Assembly (NCBI RefSeq): GCF_040183065.1
Contig: NC_091128.1
Location: forward strand, 176,330,168-176,394,167
Origin: Periplaneta americana
Lineage: Eukaryota > Arthropoda > Insecta > Blattodea > Blattidae
Direction of reading: 5' to 3'
Length of the DNA: 64,000 bases
Position numbers and translations under genes: made by a program. This document shows positions 38,583-50,912 of this stretch, piece by piece; the first letter of the stretch is position 1; each line of letters opens with the position of its first letter. Below the pieces are notes generated by a model. That model searched no databases. It was not told the DNA's origin and was given only the letters and a program-made list of their open reading frames with translations.

Positions 38583-39621
38583 CAGAGTGATTTATATAGA
38601 ACTGACACATTTCTTTCATTAATTGTTTCAAAACGAATTGCGCTAGCGACAACTTATTGTACCTAAAATGTAGAGGAATTTTGGGAGATTATTTACCTCT
38701 ATAGCAAATGTTGAAAATGTCCTCCATCCTGCATAAGGCACAACTCAGCACGTCGTTCCATGTTACTGGCCACTCGTTGGAGGACTCTGTTGTTAGCTTG
38801 AATCTCCTGTGTGATGTTGTACTTCAGATCGTCCAATGTCTGGGGACGTGTGGCGTAAACCCTGTCTTTTAAGTAACCCCATAGAAAGAAGTCCGGCGTT
38901 GTCAAATCCGGAGATCTCGGTGGCCACAGGTTCCTGGAAATTATTCGGTCGTCACATAACCGGATAAATGGAACCATGCTTCATCTGTGAACCATGTGAT
39001 GGACAATATGGCAGGATTTTGCACAATGAACATCTGAAACCAACGACAATAATTCAATCTTTTATCCTTATCTGGTTCGTGTAGCTGATGAACAACCGTA
39101 ACCCTACATGGCTTTAGGCTCTCTGACACATTGAGTAGGTGTACCCTGTCTCCTGCGACAAACGTCTTAATGATTTTTTGGGTGACTGCTCCAGTCATGC
39201 TCTTACGTCAACAACAACCGTGGGAAGCCTAGATGAACGATGCTTGCCCTTTTCACTCACCAGAGATCCAGTTGTTTCCAATTTGTTTACCAGTCCCAGT
39301 ATTGTGTTTCTTTTGGGAGGATTGCGAACACCAAATTCTCTCTGGTATGCCCTTTGAGTAGCTGTAATTGAATTCGTAATCCAGTATTGCTTCACAAGGA
39401 AGAGTCGTTGATTTAATGTGTACTGCATTTTCACGTTGACACAAAATGTCGAAAACAGCTGCCAACAGTAGGAATAAAACATAAACATCTGCACATCTAG
39501 TGACAAGGAATCGAAACTCCAGAACATTCTGCCTAATTTGGTGCTAAAATTGGGTCATTGAATGAATTTCCAACGGAATAATTAAAAAAAGAAATGTGTC
39601 AGTTCTATATAAATCACTCTG
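38583..39621 (-). mobile_element. mariner-superfamily transposon with DUF4817-type transposase
   Basis: Inverted ends CAGAGTGATTTATATAGAAC extend to about 34 bp and are flanked by TA. On the minus strand a DUF4817 helix-turn-helix (YTLNQRLFLVKQYWITNS, FGVRNPPKRNTILGLVNKL) comes first, then ITWFTDEAWFHLSGYV with the first catalytic aspartate, then PPRSPDLTTPDFFLWGYLKD with D in place of E. The coding sequence is spread over three frames and has lost part of the core, so this 1039-bp copy is dead. Confidence 0.85.
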
Positions 39622-39622
39622 T

Positions 39623-40854
39623 AGTATAAGCATATAATATTTCAAACTGCATACAGGGACAGATATGGCACTGCCAAGAATAATTGGATTTGATCATATG
39701 TGACATCAGTTGAGAAAGAGAGAACTACTTAAGTTATTTGAATATAAAATCGGTGTGTGCAAGACTGTCCCATGCAGTAAGGGGTTGAAAATAGAGAAAG
39801 GTGGGGAAGGGGTGTAAGGAGTTAGGTAAGTAGGTAGATAGGGATGTTTGGGAATGCTTCTTAATGTGCAGAAGTTCAATGGAAAAAGATCATGGAGTGG
39901 TTGTTTTTCCACAGTAACACTCCATATGCATTACCAACCTTCGAGAACAATTAACAAAAATATTTTGCGTGCTCACGAACAAACAATCCAGAATGTTATT
40001 TTTTTACAAAGTATGACAATTTAGAGGTTTATGTAATAAAATTCTAGAAATATGCTTCAATATCTGCATAATAGTCCATTATATACAGGAATGCTTGAAA
40101 TATGCAAAAATATGCATGATTAACTTTTCATATCCGTCATTACAGACTCGAAAACATATATAAAAATGTTTTTGGAAGACTTTCAACTGGCCAGTGAAAA
40201 CATGTATTTGCATATGAATCCTGGTCCTAGTGATAACAGTTGAAGTATCAAATGTATTCCGTTATATTCAGCATTGTTCATAAAAATTGCTGTAAAAATA
40301 TCCTGCAGAACGTGTGAAGCTGTAGTGTGTGATGTTTTGGCGCCTCGTTCAGTAGAAATCACTGATCAAAACTTGGTTTATTTATTTTCGATTTGCAGTG
40401 ATTCATTCAATGAATAACCAAAAAAGTTTCTCTCTGTATATACAATTTTATTCTATGGAGGGAATTTGTTCCAGAGTTCTAGACTTAACAAAGACAGACA
40501 AGGACACCCCAATTCTAATGTTGCTGATATAAGAAGAATTCTTAAAAACGACGACTAGATAACTCAACTGTAAAACTATGGCAAATATTGATCAAGGTTG
40601 CAGTGCAAATGAAACAGTTTTATCAATTTGGCGAGTTGGAATGGCAAAGTACTTTTATTTTTGGGCACTCTTTTTTGTTTAATAGAAAAAAAAAGAGTGG
40701 TCTGCCATAAAAGCTTCCTTTTAAGTTTCAGAGGAGAATGTGATAATGGAAATTTGTTTCTAGTGGCTTAGATATTGATAATTTCAGTCAGATTCACCAA
40801 CTTTGGAAAAAGTCAAGATGTGTATTTTGGGGATTTTTCTTTATAGATTTCTGC
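39623..40854. other. intergenic, no gene recognised
   Basis: AT-rich DNA without clear coding text. CTGCATACAGGGACAGATAT at about 39648 echoes CTGCATACTGGGGCAAATAT at about 38530 on the other side of the mariner-like element. Confidence 0.4.
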
Positions 40855-41038
40855 ATAGAATTGGAATATATCAGTCCCCTAACTGCCCATTGTGCAACTC
40901 AAACCAAGAAATGGATTCGGAACACCTCAAAATCTGTGCTTTAGTGGCTGGTCATGATAATATCTTTGAAAAATATTGGAGTGCAAGAGGTCAAATGACT
41001 TTATTGTCAAACACCTGGCATTAGAAAACAACAACAAC
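40855..41038 (+). mobile_element. LINE 3' end (RNase H family), 184-bp copy
   Basis: Starts ATAGAATTGGAATATATCAG, encodes the CPLCN finger, and ends GGCATTAGAAAACAACAACA. AGATTTCTGC is duplicated exactly (40845-40854 and 41039-41048). Confidence 0.88.
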
Positions 41039-41048
41039 AGATTTCTGC

Positions 41049-42365
41049 TGCAGAAGTAGAGGAAATGTTCTCAAGTGTACGAAATAATGAGCTGAAGGAG
41101 CTGAAATAAAGGTTAGAAGATGAATTTCATGACTTCGAAGTAAACACTTTTCTTAGAGAGGATCTTTTCAAAACAAAATAATCAAAGAGCAGAATAAATA
41201 AATTCTATCAGTATACAGCCACCTACTTGCACTGATGGTTTAATTTTAGTGATGAGAATCCATTCCACACCCTTAATATATTTAATATGCCGTCAATTAT
41301 TCATTGGTTAAAGCTAAAAGAAACTGCGAAAATAAAAAAAAGTTCAGAACTGTGTGAAGATGTCTCACGCTATTCAGAATATGTGTTCATTAAAGACATG
41401 ATTCGTGAAACAATTTCTGTGGAAAATTACACCCCTTGTGAAACAAAGTGGAACTTTTTATTTCAGAAGAGCCTTTGTTTAATTTGCACAGAGTGGTTCA
41501 GTTTATGTTACTGATTCCTATAAGATAATGCCTTCACCAAACATGTATTTTCTATCATGGGATATGTTTGGAATAACAATAAAAATCATCTAGAATAGAT
41601 AATGATACTGGAAAATGCAGGAATTCAGTGTAAAGTCAACTATTCTCAGAGCTGTTAAGAATTATAAGTACTTCTATACACCCAAAAAGTTACAAATATT
41701 CATTTAAATTTTAAAATGTACAGTAATAGAATGTGCAATGTGTATAAAACAAGTATAAATTACTAATCAAAAAAGAGTAAGGTCAGGACACACAGGGATT
41801 CGAATTCTGTAGAATTCGGCTCTCTGCCAATTGAAGCTAGTATTTTGGTTTCTGGTAGGCATTACAAAAAATTAAGACCTATTCTAAATTCCATTCTTGG
41901 AATCGTGTACCCAGACAGTGATTGAATGAATTTGACTTTTGTTCTGAATATTTGAGGGAATTTTAACTGCAATATTTCTCAGAAAATATTCGCTAATTAT
42001 TTGTAACCAATTAATATATCCACTGCTGTGGAGTAGCCTTATTGGTTAACACGTCTGACAGCGAAATGAGCATGCCCTGTTTCAAATCCTGGTTGCGTTT
42101 TTTTTCCGACTTTTCTCTCAACAGAAGCAGAATTGCTGGGTAGTTTTCGGCGTGGGACCTAGGGATGCCAGATGTCCTGATATGGTGGGACATTCCCGAT
42201 TTCCAGGAAATGTATCCGATTCCTGTTCATACCTGTTGTGGAACACAGAATGTCTTGCTTTTAAATACATTACCCATTCCTATGTGGAATTGAAATTCGC
42301 GCATGATGCGAAACAAATGCACCACGCACCATATTCAGACTTCTGGGGTATGCTAATTTAAGACA
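41049..42365. other. intergenic with a possible tRNA-like SINE head
   Basis: Mostly unassigned AT-rich sequence. At 42025-42105 TAGCCTTATTGGTTAACAC and TTTCAAATCCTGG resemble weak A and B boxes of a tRNA-like SINE. A 75-codon open frame at 41287-41514 has plausible composition but no family I know. Confidence 0.35.
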
Positions 42366-42743
42366 ATACTTTCCTACCACTTGAAGTTTGTATGTATGTA
42401 TGTTATTTCGTCCTAAAAATCATACAGTATATGTTGGACACGTCAAAAGAAATTAAAACTAGAAATAGTTCTAAAACTAATACAAATTAGCAAAACAATA
42501 AATAAATATAATAACATGGTGCATAAAATTGACAAATGATTGACTGTAACTAATAAAATGATATTAAATACCATACACAACTAAATTTATATATGTATAA
42601 ATTAAGGCAAAACAAAGTATAAAATCTTCACACAATAAACCTAAAACCCTAGATCATAGTAATATATATGATCTATGCTAAAACTAATAGTTAATGTATA
42701 CTCACATTTAAATTATCTATGAAACCTTTATTACCTACTGTTA

Positions 42744-42782
<39 letters not shown>

Positions 42783-43060
42783 ACTTAACAACAGTTACTA
42801 ATTGTAAAAACTAACATTGAAGATTTTCTTGTACTGGATAAAAATAACCATCCATAAAAAATTTCTTTAATTCTTTCTTGAATTTAACCTCTGCATTTAA
42901 GTTTCTAATAGTCCCAGGTAATTTATTACATAGAAATCTGCCATTGTAATAAAAACTTTTTTCAAATAGAGAATTTTTGTGTCCAAACAGATGCAAATTA
43001 GACTTTTTTTCTTGTATTATGATGGTGAATGTGTTCATTTCTGGTTTGCATTTTGATATT
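42366..43060 (-). mobile_element. LINE 3' part (CR1/Jockey-like) with 3' hairpin
   Basis: The minus strand encodes YYNGRFLCNKLPGTIRNLNA and FKKELKKFFMDGYF, the common end of a LINE ORF2. The copy ends in CATA repeats at about 42380-42398 (reversed). Between them, near 42409-42441, GTCC/GGAC brackets an inner CATA/TATG pair, the hairpin form seen at three other loci. A TA microsatellite (42748-42780) interrupts the 3' untranslated part. Confidence 0.65.
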
Positions 43061-45334
43061 TACATATTAATCTAATTGTCACTTAACAAGAATGTATTTT
43101 TTTTATTAAATTCCCACATTAAATGACACAGTATTGTAAATTATAAGAAATGTAATGATAAATTAATATAATTACATTAAATATTTGAATAAGTAATTAT
43201 TTAATTATCCTGAACTCTACATACTGTACATTTTCTACACATTATCAATATATTCTCTTATCGGTCTATTAATAATATATCTGAACTGTGACCAAACACG
43301 AGCACTGCTCATTCAGTCCTCAAATTTTGTTAATATTACTGTATTTTCTTTTTTATAATGATTGAATTATTTTATTTCTATTTCTATTGTTGTAATTATA
43401 TTCTGTATTCTGTATATTTAAATTACAAAAAAACACATCATCTATACCCTAGCCCGGGTTAAATTCACAGTGCAACGTGCTTTACTTGTACAAGAGTGCA
43501 GACGTTTGAATACTCTGTCATTCACAGAATAGGAGTGGTAAGCACATTGAGCTTCAGTTGCAGTGTAAGACTTTGGGCCCCTCCTCCGTATGAGGAAAAA
43601 AAAAAAAAAATATATATATATATATTTATATTTATATTAATATTATTCAACATCATTCAGCCGTATCTTTCATAGTTTAAAAAAATACAGGTGCATAGCA
43701 TGGATGAATATTCATCCATGTGCATAGCTTTACGTAGAATTATGTGTGCTAGTGCGAGAAATGACGCAGGAAGAACTGGTGAAGGCTTGGAAAACAATGA
43801 AAATACAAGGTGTAAGAGGGGTACTGTACCTATTTTATTTGCATATATTAACGTAAATTAATTATTAGTACAGTTCTTGCGTACAACCGCTATTAATAGT
43901 ACAATAAAATAGATTCATAGTACATTTCTTAAAAGTTATTTATTATAATAGTATGGAGATTCCAAGATAGAACATTATAGAAAATAATAAATACAATGAT
44001 CAGTTAATTCCATAAATTTCCTGTAATGCGCTACAAAGGCTCGACGGGATATTAGGCTCATAATACGAAATAATACGTGAGCGCTATGAATACAACCGGT
44101 AGTCGACAATTTCTCATACTAGTGCGCGTGACGTAACATCTTGAAGCATATATTTTCCATAAAAATAAAGTCTCGTGCAATGATTCTACAGTAAAATCCA
44201 TGACCCCTCCTCCAAGTCTTGTAAGTGAGAAACGTGTGATGCGCACAAGCTAATCGTGGAAAATGTAATACTTCGGTGGCGTCGTGGGAATTTATGAATT
44301 ACATAATTGTTCCATATACATGGGACAACTGGAGTAGCCCACGTAAGTCAAGATTTTTTAAGTTTGCAAATATTATGGCGAAGTCGTTGTGGAGAAGGAT
44401 ATTATGTAGTAATGTAGGCTTTCTTCATTTTAAAATAATTCTGTTACATTACGTGGATGAATTGAAGTATTTGCATTTTTAATTAGTGTACCGGTAAAGT
44501 ATGCTTAGCTGAAAATACAATAAATAGACGCAAAAATGTTGCGTCGTCTTTATTGGTCATACTTGAGTGACCAGGGCTGGGTCAGATATTATGGTTAGTA
44601 TGAAGTGACAATACATTACTGTAGTGGGAATATTAGTGACACCTACACACCTTACGCGTTCATAAACCGTAGCTTCTGACTAATTGGTTTAAACACCATA
44701 ATCACTTCATGAATTAGAAGATGGTTTGAACATTTGATATTTGAAGGTCATAGGTCCAAGTGTATTGTGTGCTTTTTTTTTTATGTATCTCCGTATCTTA
44801 ATGTCATTTTATTAATTATTTCGTCATTCATGTTATTAACTTGTCAGAGTAAAGCGATACTTAAAATTATTTAAATTATCAAAACAAACATTGAAAGCTG
44901 GAAAGTTGCGTGTTTAATTATTTGTAACAATTATAGGCCTACCTAACTTAAATGGCATAAACATACGTAGGTAGGCCATAACCTAAAAATGTACAAAGAT
45001 GATTTGTTGAGCGAAGCAACTTCGTTGTCTTAAGGAAATTGACATGACTTATATTTTTACAAATTTTGACCAGAAATAGAATAAGTTTGACACTCGTCAC
45101 AGTTTGTAGTGATACTCAACATTATTTTTATTGGTTTTCAATTAACATTTACTTGAAACTTGTTTAGGCCTACTTGTTCTTCTATTTTTCCGTCAAGTTC
45201 CAATTTGCGGTGTAGAGCCTACAGGTTATTTGCTAGAGATATAATTTTACCAGAACTGTTATTTTTTGGCACCCCATGAAATTGGTGGTTTTATATTCGT
45301 GGTTGTTATTGAAACGTTTGGTAATTATTTACTA
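43061..45334. other. intergenic, no gene recognised
   Basis: AT-rich DNA with a poly-A/TA run at about 43591-43640 and several short open frames of no recognisable content. Confidence 0.45.
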
Positions 45335-45545
45335 CTGTGCCAAATTGAACGTTGGTCAGTATGGAGGACATCATCGAGGATCAGTAATAGGTTATATTTG
45401 GTTTGTTTCTGGTTTTGATTCGCCTTGCATATTATACGCGTTTTGGTAGACATACCAAAAACCTGAACAAACCAAACCTAACCTGTCACTGATCCTCGAT
45501 GTTCGCCATACTGACTAACGTTCAATTTGACACTGAAATAAATAA
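45335..45545. mobile_element. foldback MITE, about 210 bp
   Basis: The two halves are inverted copies: CAAATTGAACGTTGGTCAGT at the left and, reversed, CAAATTGAACGTTAGTCAGT at the right, continuing through GAGGATCAGT and GGTTTGGTTTG. A half copy lies in UTP23 intron 1 near 11594. Confidence 0.65.
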
Positions 45546-45962
45546 TTAGCAAATGTTTAATTGGAAATGATGTAGCTAAGAAATCATTCTGTAGTTCTTA
45601 TGTGGAAAGATTTGTTTCTTTCAGCTTCTCTCAGTTAAGGGCTGCCAGAAATACAAAGCATTCTAAAGAAATTATTTTAAGACAGTTCTGAATTTTGAAT
45701 ATGATAATACGAAAATAAGTTGTAAACGTTATAATATAATCAAAGGATGGGATAGTATGTGTTATACCTATTTATAATTTTATAAAATTGACACAGAACC
45801 CGTAAGAATTACCGTCACTATAGTCGTGATGAAGTTTTTATCAGAATTAAATTGGAGATGGAACTGTACAAAGAATGCTGAAATAGGTCTAGTGCATTTA
45901 GCACCAATAATCAGTTTCTTTATTGTGAAGTCGCAAATATTGTATTTTTATTTATAGTAAGG

Positions 45963-46330
45963 CATGTAAGCTATGGTGTCACCTTTCCCTTGGATCCTAT
46001 TGGGCTTGCCGATATGAGTTTCATTTCGAATTGTGGGGTTGGATAGTCACAGTGGATGTGTTAGTTCATTGGTGTTCATATTGATGTGTCGAGTGCTACC
46101 ATCTTCTGAGATGTCATGTACTCTTAAAGCTACTGTGAATTTTTTTCATCTCTGTGCAGCTCTGTCATTGACCTCATCTGATGATATCTGTCATTTCTAG
46201 GCTGTTGTCCATTTGGGCAAGAACCCAAGACATGTTCAATGGCTTCAAACTCACTATGGCATCGTCTATAGCACTTACTGTCTTGGGTTCTTTGTAGTGG
46301 TTAAGGCTTCTGGCTTGCCTACCATTTTGT
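45963..46330 (-). mobile_element. LINE fragment with R2-type CCHC motif
   Basis: The minus strand gives KCYRRCHSEFEAIEHVLGSC, a C-X2-C-X7-H-X4-C motif that in R2/NeSL-type LINEs stands before the restriction-like endonuclease, followed by PNGQQPRNDRYHQMRS. Frames are interrupted beyond this. Only this short part is recognisable. Confidence 0.6.
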
Positions 46331-46807
46331 TGGCAGGATTATGTTCTTCTTAAAGCCACACTTTTGTCTTATTAGTGTGTTAAAGAATACCAATATTCAA
46401 ATGTTCTGTCTTCTTTTGACAGTTATAGGATGACCATTCAGAGTATTCGCTTTAAGCTTTATATAATTTAATCTAATCCAAGTTTTTGCAGTGACTCAAT
46501 TTGTACACTTCGGAGATCACTTGTGTGGTTGATATAAAATTGTTTGTAAACATTAATGTGAGGCATGAATTTGTATGTTGGAGAAAAGTCTCCCATTTTG
46601 CGTTAAATATCCCAACTCTCTTATTTTTCCATTCGGTGTAGATCATATTGTTCGACATGTCAGATGGCAGCTACAGAATTTCTTTTAGTGTGCCCTTGAT
46701 AAGCAGATGAGGAACATTTCAAAATTTCATTTGTGTTAAATTTGATGGTGTCGCAAGGAATATATAAAGTGGGACATAGTATGAACATAAGACTTTAAAT
46801 CCGTGGT

Positions 46808-47052
46808 GTAACAGCCAATGAAGGTCAAGGCCGACTTGCCAGCTGCTGACCTCATGGTCACATGCCTGAGCAGAGGTGAACGATCATCCAACCAGAACAG
46901 AGGCATCGTGTGGTTAGCACAATGATCTCCAGCTGTTCTAGCTGGTTTTCTTAACTGGATTTCGCTACCTATTGTGGCTCCCCAAAATCATCACTATGCT
47001 GGGTGGGCACCAGTCCCATACACTGGCCAAAATTTTGTGAGAAATTTGTTGT
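46808..47052 (-). mobile_element. SINE, reversed copy of the 23284 family
   Basis: Shares the body GGGTGGGCACCAGTCCCATA (reversed in the other copy) and GTGTGGTTAGCACAATGATC. The tRNA-like head is missing or decayed. Confidence 0.65.
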
Positions 47053-47110
47053 TCGGAATAGAATAGAATGTTTTATTTTCGCTGACAGAATTCTTCTCTT
47101 TCACTCAACA

Positions 47111-47218
47111 AGCATTAATCAGTACAATAGTGACACACATGTTTAAAGCATTAATCAGTACAATAGTGACACACATGTTTAAAGCATTAATCAGTACAAT
47201 AGTGACACACATGTTTAA
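47111..47218. repeat. 36-bp repeat, three identical units
   Basis: Units beginning AGCATTAATCAGTACAATAG start at 47111, 47147 and 47183 with no differences between them, so the expansion is recent. Confidence 0.95.
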
Positions 47219-47285
47219 ATTATGAATATTTACACTTAAAAGATTCTCCAGCAGTGTTCTTCAGTTAAATTTTAACGACTAACTA

Positions 47286-47898
47286 CTGGGTGTTCATTTC
47301 AAAGTGTGTCATGACGTCACTGTTGTGAGTGAGCAATTTGAAGCGATTTTCAGCTTTTATGTCAGAGAAATTGCCTATTAATCAAGGTGTTCAATCTGAA
47401 CTTGAGAACGTGTACGGTATAACTTGAACGTCGTAGCAACAGATGGCAGTCTGTACGGTCTGTGTGCTACCATAACCTCTTTCGAACTGTGTTTTGCGTG
47501 GGCAAGTTGTACACAGGGTATTTGTTATCATCGGTTGCGTATGGCAACATTCCACAACACAAATCAAATGCTCCGTGTCCATGTTGACCGTCGAAGTTAA
47601 TGTCAACAAATACTGTATGTAAGTAATCGTCTTAACCCTCTCCCAATATCCCGACAGTAAGAAAAACAACTCACCTCAGTACGTGTTTCCAAACAGTTCA
47701 CATTCCTGCCATTACCGGCATTACGGTACGTATCAATACGTACTCTTCAGAATGAACGCCGTACTTGCCAGGCAACTTCTCTGGCACATAGGTAATATGC
47801 CTCTGGGGAAGTGTAGGAAGATTGAATTCTCTAGGCCCATCGACTAGCCACATGACGACATACAGCGAGCCATGACACACTTTGAACTGAACACGCAG
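47286..47898. mobile_element. TA-flanked MITE, 613 bp
   Basis: Inverted ends CTGGGTGTTCATTTCAAAGT and, reversed, CTGCGTGTTCAGTTCAAAGT, extending through GTGTCATG, with TA directly outside both ends, the Tc1/mariner rule. Two open frames inside (minus strand) show no known transposase motif. Confidence 0.75.
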
Positions 47899-48427
47899 TA
47901 TATTATAGGGAGCAAAATATAAATCTAAAATGTATTGATACAATGAGAATAATATTAATGTAATGAGATTTTGCCATTAGAGGATCTGTATTCTATTTAG
48001 AGAAATGAATGATGATAATAAGAATGGACAGATGTTCGTTTCATTATAAGTAACAAATATTAATCTGTTAAGCAACACTTTATGTAATTTTGAGCTAAAT
48101 GAAGTTATTGTCCAACAACCCTCTACATCACTCGGAAGCGAGTTCCAATTTCTAGCAACTGAAACTGTAAGTTATAGGATGAAGAATATAAAGATGTCTT
48201 GTGGTAAGGTGTAAAAAGCAAATTGTTATGATGAGACCTGGTACTTACCTGGTGATATGCGGATAAATTTAGAAAACGAGAAGCCAAATAGATTGGAGTA
48301 GCAGTGCTCAAAATTTGAAATATAATAAGAGAATGCCGGGCTCATGATCGCTTAGTCTTAACCAAGACAGAGTTTGGAAAGATGAGGAAACATGATCATA
48401 CTTGCGATTATTGCAAATGTAATGAAG

Positions 48428-48742
48428 AATAAAGATGTCAGTAGAATAACAGCAAGTGAGATGAGGTTTATGAGAGCAACAGCTGGATATACTCGCTGGG
48501 ATCATAAAACAAATGAGGACCTAATGCAAGAACTTCAAATAGAACCCATTATGCAGTTCATCAGCAAATATCAACTTCAGTGGAAGGGTCATCTCGAACG
48601 AATGAATCGATGCAGAATTCCAAAAGCACTGCTTCATTACCATCCATATGGCAAAAGATCTCTAGGCCGTCCAAAGAAGAGATGGACTGAAAATTCTAGT
48701 TTGAGACCGTAACAGGCCACTTGGCCTAATACTTGTTAGGAA

Positions 48743-48782
<40 letters not shown>
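48428..48782 (+). mobile_element. LINE ORF2 tail with GAT repeat
   Basis: Encodes NKDVSRITASEMRFMRATAG, YTRWDHKTNEDLMQELQ and GKRSLGRPKKRW, the C-terminal part of an RTE-like LINE, followed by a GAT microsatellite (48746-48782). It is 5'-truncated and related to 7140-7975. Confidence 0.8.
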
Positions 48783-49644
48783 TAATGAACACATGTATTA
48801 TGCACACATTGTACCCTGCTGCTGAAATTTGGATTTAGATTACTTAATACAACATTGCATTAGTCGAAGTGTGGCATCACGAGTGTTTGTACAAGGATTA
48901 ATTTTAGTTTATCAGAAAGAAACTGCTTCAGTCACTTTAATGAGTGAATAATCGACATTTTTTTTTTTCGAAATCTACGTAATATTATACAACTGTTTAA
49001 AATAATGTAAAGAAAAGGGCCTTGTTAAGTAACTGTCACGTAATTTTCCTCCCGTTTTGATGACCCTGTGACATAACCACTCAAATGGACACCATACACA
49101 ATATCTGCATATTATTATAAATGTTGCATCTAACTTAAAATTTATAACACACAGTTATTATAACAATTTGTCAGTACCTTGTGATTATTTCGAAGATAAT
49201 GTTATGATTGGGATAATTATTTACTTTAGCTGGTGGTGCGTTTTCTAGTTGTTTAGTCAGCTGTCCGAAGATATGGATGAACATCACACGTGATAGAACA
49301 ATGCACCATTTGTGAGGCAACTAGGTCGGGAAATAATAGGGTAGGGTGGCCAGTTTATTTCCTCCTCCATTGCATACATCGCTGATTAGCTACATGTTAC
49401 ATTAGTTAATCAGACTTCAGATCTCTACAAGCAATTTATATTTATTTGAAATTTCTTCATTTGACTGAGGGAGTATGTACAGATACGGAATTAAATTTTG
49501 GAGTGAGTTTTGATGGGAATTCACCATTATGTAGGCAACTATTCCATGTGACTGTCCACAAGTAGCATATACAGGGGCTCTTGTTTACTGCACATGCGCA
49601 GTGTGTTGTAAGCGTAACCCTAGATCATATATACTATATAGTCA
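48783..49644. other. intergenic, no gene recognised
   Basis: AT-rich DNA with a T run near 48959; no element assigned. Confidence 0.4.
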
Positions 49645-49742
49645 TATAGTCTATTGTTTCTAGTTGCTAACTGCTTGGAGCGCTTTATCACGAGATTTGC
49701 AAAAAAACACCTCAAGCTTCGCGACTGTATATAGTAGACTGT
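49645..49742. mobile_element. right-end fragment of the Mutator-like element
   Basis: Nearly identical to 16010-16099 (TCTATTGTTTCTAGTTGCTA through CGACTGTATATAGTAGACTG). Confidence 0.75.
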
Positions 49743-49977
49743 GGTATTATACTATAAAACGTCTTTGTATTATTCTATGTACTTTTCAGGTACTATGCCA
49801 TCTAGTGTTTGTTATCGCAAGCTCATTTCTCGACACTAGCGACGCATAGCGTCCGTTATTTTCCAGTTGCGTCCAAATTTAACATAAGCTTGGCTGATCT
49901 GTTTTATATATGATCTAGGGCGTAACTTATACAATAAGGGAGCTCCAAATCTGTACAAACTACTAAAATTGAGTAAT

Positions 49978-50012
49978 TTCTAGGGAAAAATTGTTCCAGG
50001 GCCGGGTATCTA
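49978..50012. repeat. SINE fragment (GGGCCGGGTATC family)
   Basis: GGGAAAAATTGTTCCAGGGC matches the head region of the SINEs at 3481 and 50700 and is cut by the LINE 3' end that follows. Confidence 0.5.
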
Positions 50013-50167
50013 AATTTCAAACTTCAAATTTATTCACAATTTACTTTTGAAATGGTACATATGAATAGATACCCGAAATGAGCATATGCTCCTGCTCGGG
50101 TACAGTCCAGTAGTCTACATGAATTTTAGAGACATCAATAATAATGTTGATGATAGTAATAATAGTA

Positions 50168-50205
<38 letters not shown>

Positions 50206-50330
50206 GAATAACAGTGATGGAGATCATACAAAAATAGTAATACTAATTAATTAATTAATAATAATAATAAAACAAAAATATTAACAATAATAATAAAATA
50301 ATAACTAAGACTGATAAAATAAAATATAAA
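50013..50330 (-). mobile_element. LINE 3' end with paired hairpin
   Basis: Read on the minus strand, a hairpin with outer stem ACCCGA/TCGGGT and inner GAGCATATGCTC (50071-50101) stands before AATAAA and an A/T-rich tail. An AAT microsatellite lies at 50168-50206. Confidence 0.45.
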
Positions 50331-50479
50331 ACGACTTAGCGAGAGTTAACACAACTTATATAAGCATATAATAACCGGGAAAAAAAAAAACGAACTCTAA
50401 AATAAAAAAAAAAAGTTCATTGTATCACAGATGACACCAACTGCTGTATTGATATTGTGTTATTCGTTATTGGTGGGAG

Positions 50480-50705
50480 GGGGGAGCCGAAGGTTTACAT
50501 CCGGGACCTTTGGTTAAACGTACCAACGCTCTACAAACTGAGCTACCTGGGAACTCTACCAGACACCGATTCAACTTTTCCCTCTATATCCACAGACCTC
50601 AAAGTGGGCTGACAACCGTCAAGCAACCGACATTGAGTGCACATTAACTCTGTGTCACTTAAATTGTAGTTTTCTGTTAACGAACAGTGACGTATATTAT
50701 GCAAA
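50480..50705 (-). mobile_element. tRNA-derived SINE
   Basis: The minus strand holds a tRNA-like head at about 50490-50560 (AGGTAGCTCAGTTTGTAGAG, then AACCAAAGGTCCCGG). The body resembles that at 3481-3790 (AAATTGTAGTTTTCTGTTAA). Confidence 0.6.
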
Positions 50706-50706
50706 T

Positions 50707-50912
50707 CAAGCTTTCAGGTATAACTGCCTGTGAAGTTTATTTGAATAATTTCGAGGGAAAAATTGTTCCGGGGCCGGGTATCGAACCCGGGACCTGAGTT
50801 CGGAGCGTTGGTATGTTTAACCAAAGGTCCCGGGTTCGATACCCGGCCCCGGAACAGTTTTTCCCTCAAAATTATTCAAATAAACTTTACAGGGCGTTAT
50901 ACCTGAAAGCTT
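50707..50912. repeat. 88-bp-arm palindrome of SINE head sequence
   Basis: Arms at 50707-50794 and 50826-50912 are inverted copies meeting at a 31-base centre. Both carry the 3' half of a tRNA-like head (GGTCCCGGGTTCGATACCCG in the right arm) with a perfect B box. Confidence 0.8.
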
